NCBI GenBank assembly: GCA_052144935.1 | Contig: JBKQPR010000094.1 | Coordinates: 1-42,732 of the forward strand | Reading direction: 5' to 3' | Length of the DNA: 42,732 nt | Origin: JOPF133 sp052144935 | GTDB lineage: Bacteria > Acidobacteriota > Terriglobia > Bryobacterales > Bryobacteraceae | Part shown: piece by piece, positions 41,751-42,732 of the stretch | Numbering within the stretch: the first letter of the stretch is position 1 | How the letters are laid out: each line of letters begins with the position of its first letter | Notes under the pieces: model-generated | What the model was told of the DNA's origin: nothing | The model's database searches: none | The model's input: only the letters and a program-made list of their open reading frames with translations | Made by a program: the position numbers and the translations under genes

Positions 41751-42635
41751 GATTTTGCCGGCGCTGTGTCCAGTTCGCAACGGTTGCCCGGCAGTTATCG
41801 GCATGTTGCGAACGGGGCCCGATGGCTTCTAATCAGTTGGGAGATCCCCCGGCTCTGCCGGGGAGGCAGTAGAAGTTTGGCGTATCCGGGAGTATGCCGT
41901 TCGTGCGCTGTCGGGCGCAACCGGCCCGATCAGCAGCGTGCGGCGCGCGGGACCGGTTTTTGAGCGGTTGCGATCAGGCCCCTTTGAGGGGCCAGCAACC
42001 GCAAAAGCCTCCGGCTGTGCCGGAGGATCGTTACTATTCCCACCGCTTCCCCGGGCTTGGTTTAGAAAGCCATCCGCAGCCGCAAGGACCGCAGAGGACG
42101 GCGGGCACCGATTCGCCCCGCCCCCGCGCCGGCATCGCAATGCGCGCCCGGCGCACGTCGCGAGCGGCCCGCCAGCAGCCGCAGGAGACCGAGGAGCCGC
42201 CCGCTGCCGCGCACCAGCGCCGCGCGATGGCCGCCCTCGGCCCGCAGTCGCCTGGCCAGCCGCCCGCCGCGCCGCGGGCGGGACGCCGGGCTGAACGGCA
42301 CGACTAGTGCGGCCTGGCGGCCGGGGACTGCAAGAGTTTTTTGGGGTACCCGACCACCCGCCTCGGAGCCCCGCCCAGACGGGGCCTCAGCGGTCTCTTG
42401 TAGTAAGACAATTCGAACGAAAAGAAAAAGTGAGGCCCTATCCATCGGACCTTGAGCGATTCCCCAACGGACGACCCAACTTAAGCATTGGCCGGTTTAG
42501 ATCCACATATCGTTCCCAAGTCCGCCCGGTGCTGTCCACAGCCGTACTACGCGGCTACCAACGGTCTGTTCTATGAAGCTCTCGACTCTGTGCATCGAAG
42601 AGCTACCGGACAGTCTTCCTGAGCGAGCTGCAAAG
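41751..42635. other. Gene-poor, hairpin-rich region
   Basis: About 880 bases without a supported gene; open frames on both strands are Pro/Arg/Ala-rich and unlike real proteins. Three hairpins lie close together: CCCCGGC-TCT-GCCGGGG (41847-41863); GCGGTTGC...GCAACCGC with inner GGCCCC-TTTGA-GGGGCC (41964-42002); and CCTCCGGC-TGT-GCCGGAGG (42008-42026). The first and last share the core CCGGCTNTGCCGG. Confidence 0.65.
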
Positions 42636-42732
42636 CTAGTTCTCTGACGGCCTCTCTATATGATCGATCACCAACACGTCCACGGGCCCCTTTGCCGGCA
42701 CCAGTTTTAAGCCGAGTTGCTCCTGAATGGCT
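42636..42732 (-). CDS. TIGR03435-type soil-associated protein, C-terminal end
   Basis: A partial gene that runs off the right edge. The visible 31 residues, AIQEQLGLKLVPAKGPVDVL, VIDHIERPSEN and the stop TAG at 42638-42636, match the highly conserved C-terminus of the TIGR03435 soil-associated family (LQEQLGLKLEP-KGPVEVLVIDH-E-PSEN, from memory), which is expanded in Candidatus Solibacter and relatives. Function unknown; usually exported. Too short for the usual ORF listing, but the motif is distinctive. Confidence 0.78.
   Translation of the reverse strand, partial: AIQEQLGLKLVPAKGPVDVLVIDHIERPSEN

Noticed and set aside
41829..42576. Several Arg/Pro-rich frames near the right end
   Set aside because: No domains, no ribosome sites, overlap on both strands and cover hairpin repeats.

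Overview
The window looks like chromosomal DNA of an acidobacterium close to Candidatus Solibacter (Bryobacterales/Solibacterales). The pointers are high GC, an Oar-type TonB-dependent receptor followed by a VWFA-related acidobacterial-domain protein (TIGR03436 type), the C-terminal end of a TIGR03435 soil-associated protein at the right edge, many short dispersed inverted repeats, and many small toxin-antitoxin genes. No rRNA, tRNA, CRISPR array or intact prophage was seen. Assignments rest on reading motifs by eye; no search was run.

Layout. 1-3.3 kb: a minisatellite, an ECHDC3-like crotonase coupled to an acyl-CoA synthetase, and a VapBC pair with an operator-like palindrome. 3.4-6.2 kb: a small unknown protein and a 701-residue radical SAM protein with the cysteine layout of tetraether synthase (Tes), a candidate for membrane-spanning lipid synthesis. 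6.4-13 kb: a Uma2-like nuclease, a glycine-rich TonB-dependent receptor and a VWFA protein. 13.1-17.9 kb: a tight gltX-glnS-carbamoyltransferase operon. 17.8-21.8 kb: a decayed HEPN-like gene, a DUF433/DUF5615 pair, an orphan HicB and a DUF6088/AbiEii pair. 21.9-24.4 kb: ECF sigma factor, zinc-finger anti-sigma factor and a DUF4097 beta-solenoid protein, all overlapping. 24.6-27 kb: a ParDE module and a duplicated ParD whose toxin is truncated next to a transposase remnant, then a lower-GC patch with a small secreted protein. 27.3-29.6 kb: GH130 enzyme, GT4 glycosyltransferase and a small membrane protein. 30-31.6 kb: a leader terminator, one unknown gene and repeat-rich non-coding DNA.

31.6-37.1 kb is the branched-chain amino acid operon: sigma70-like promoter, a 33-residue leader peptide rich in Ile/Val/Leu, an intrinsic terminator, then ilvB, ilvN, ilvC and cimA. 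This is the layout of ribosome-mediated attenuation. cimA implies isoleucine made from pyruvate and acetyl-CoA through citramalate. Two related inverted-repeat elements sit on either side of ilvC inside the operon.

37.1-39.4 kb is an eroded defence/toxin-antitoxin patch: a frameshifted PIN toxin with intact partner, the C-terminal third of a type I restriction HsdR, and a DUF2281/DUF5678-like protein overlapping a frameshifted retropepsin-like protease. 39.4-41.7 kb encodes a PIG-L deacetylase and a ROK-family protein, probably for amino-sugar metabolism. The last kilobase is hairpin-rich and gene-poor up to the TIGR03435 fragment.

The strongest candidates for something under-described are the ilv leader-peptide attenuator, the Tes-like enzyme, the leaderless toxin-antitoxin promoters, the terminator-controlled gene at 30.2 kb and the DUF5678-retropepsin pair.
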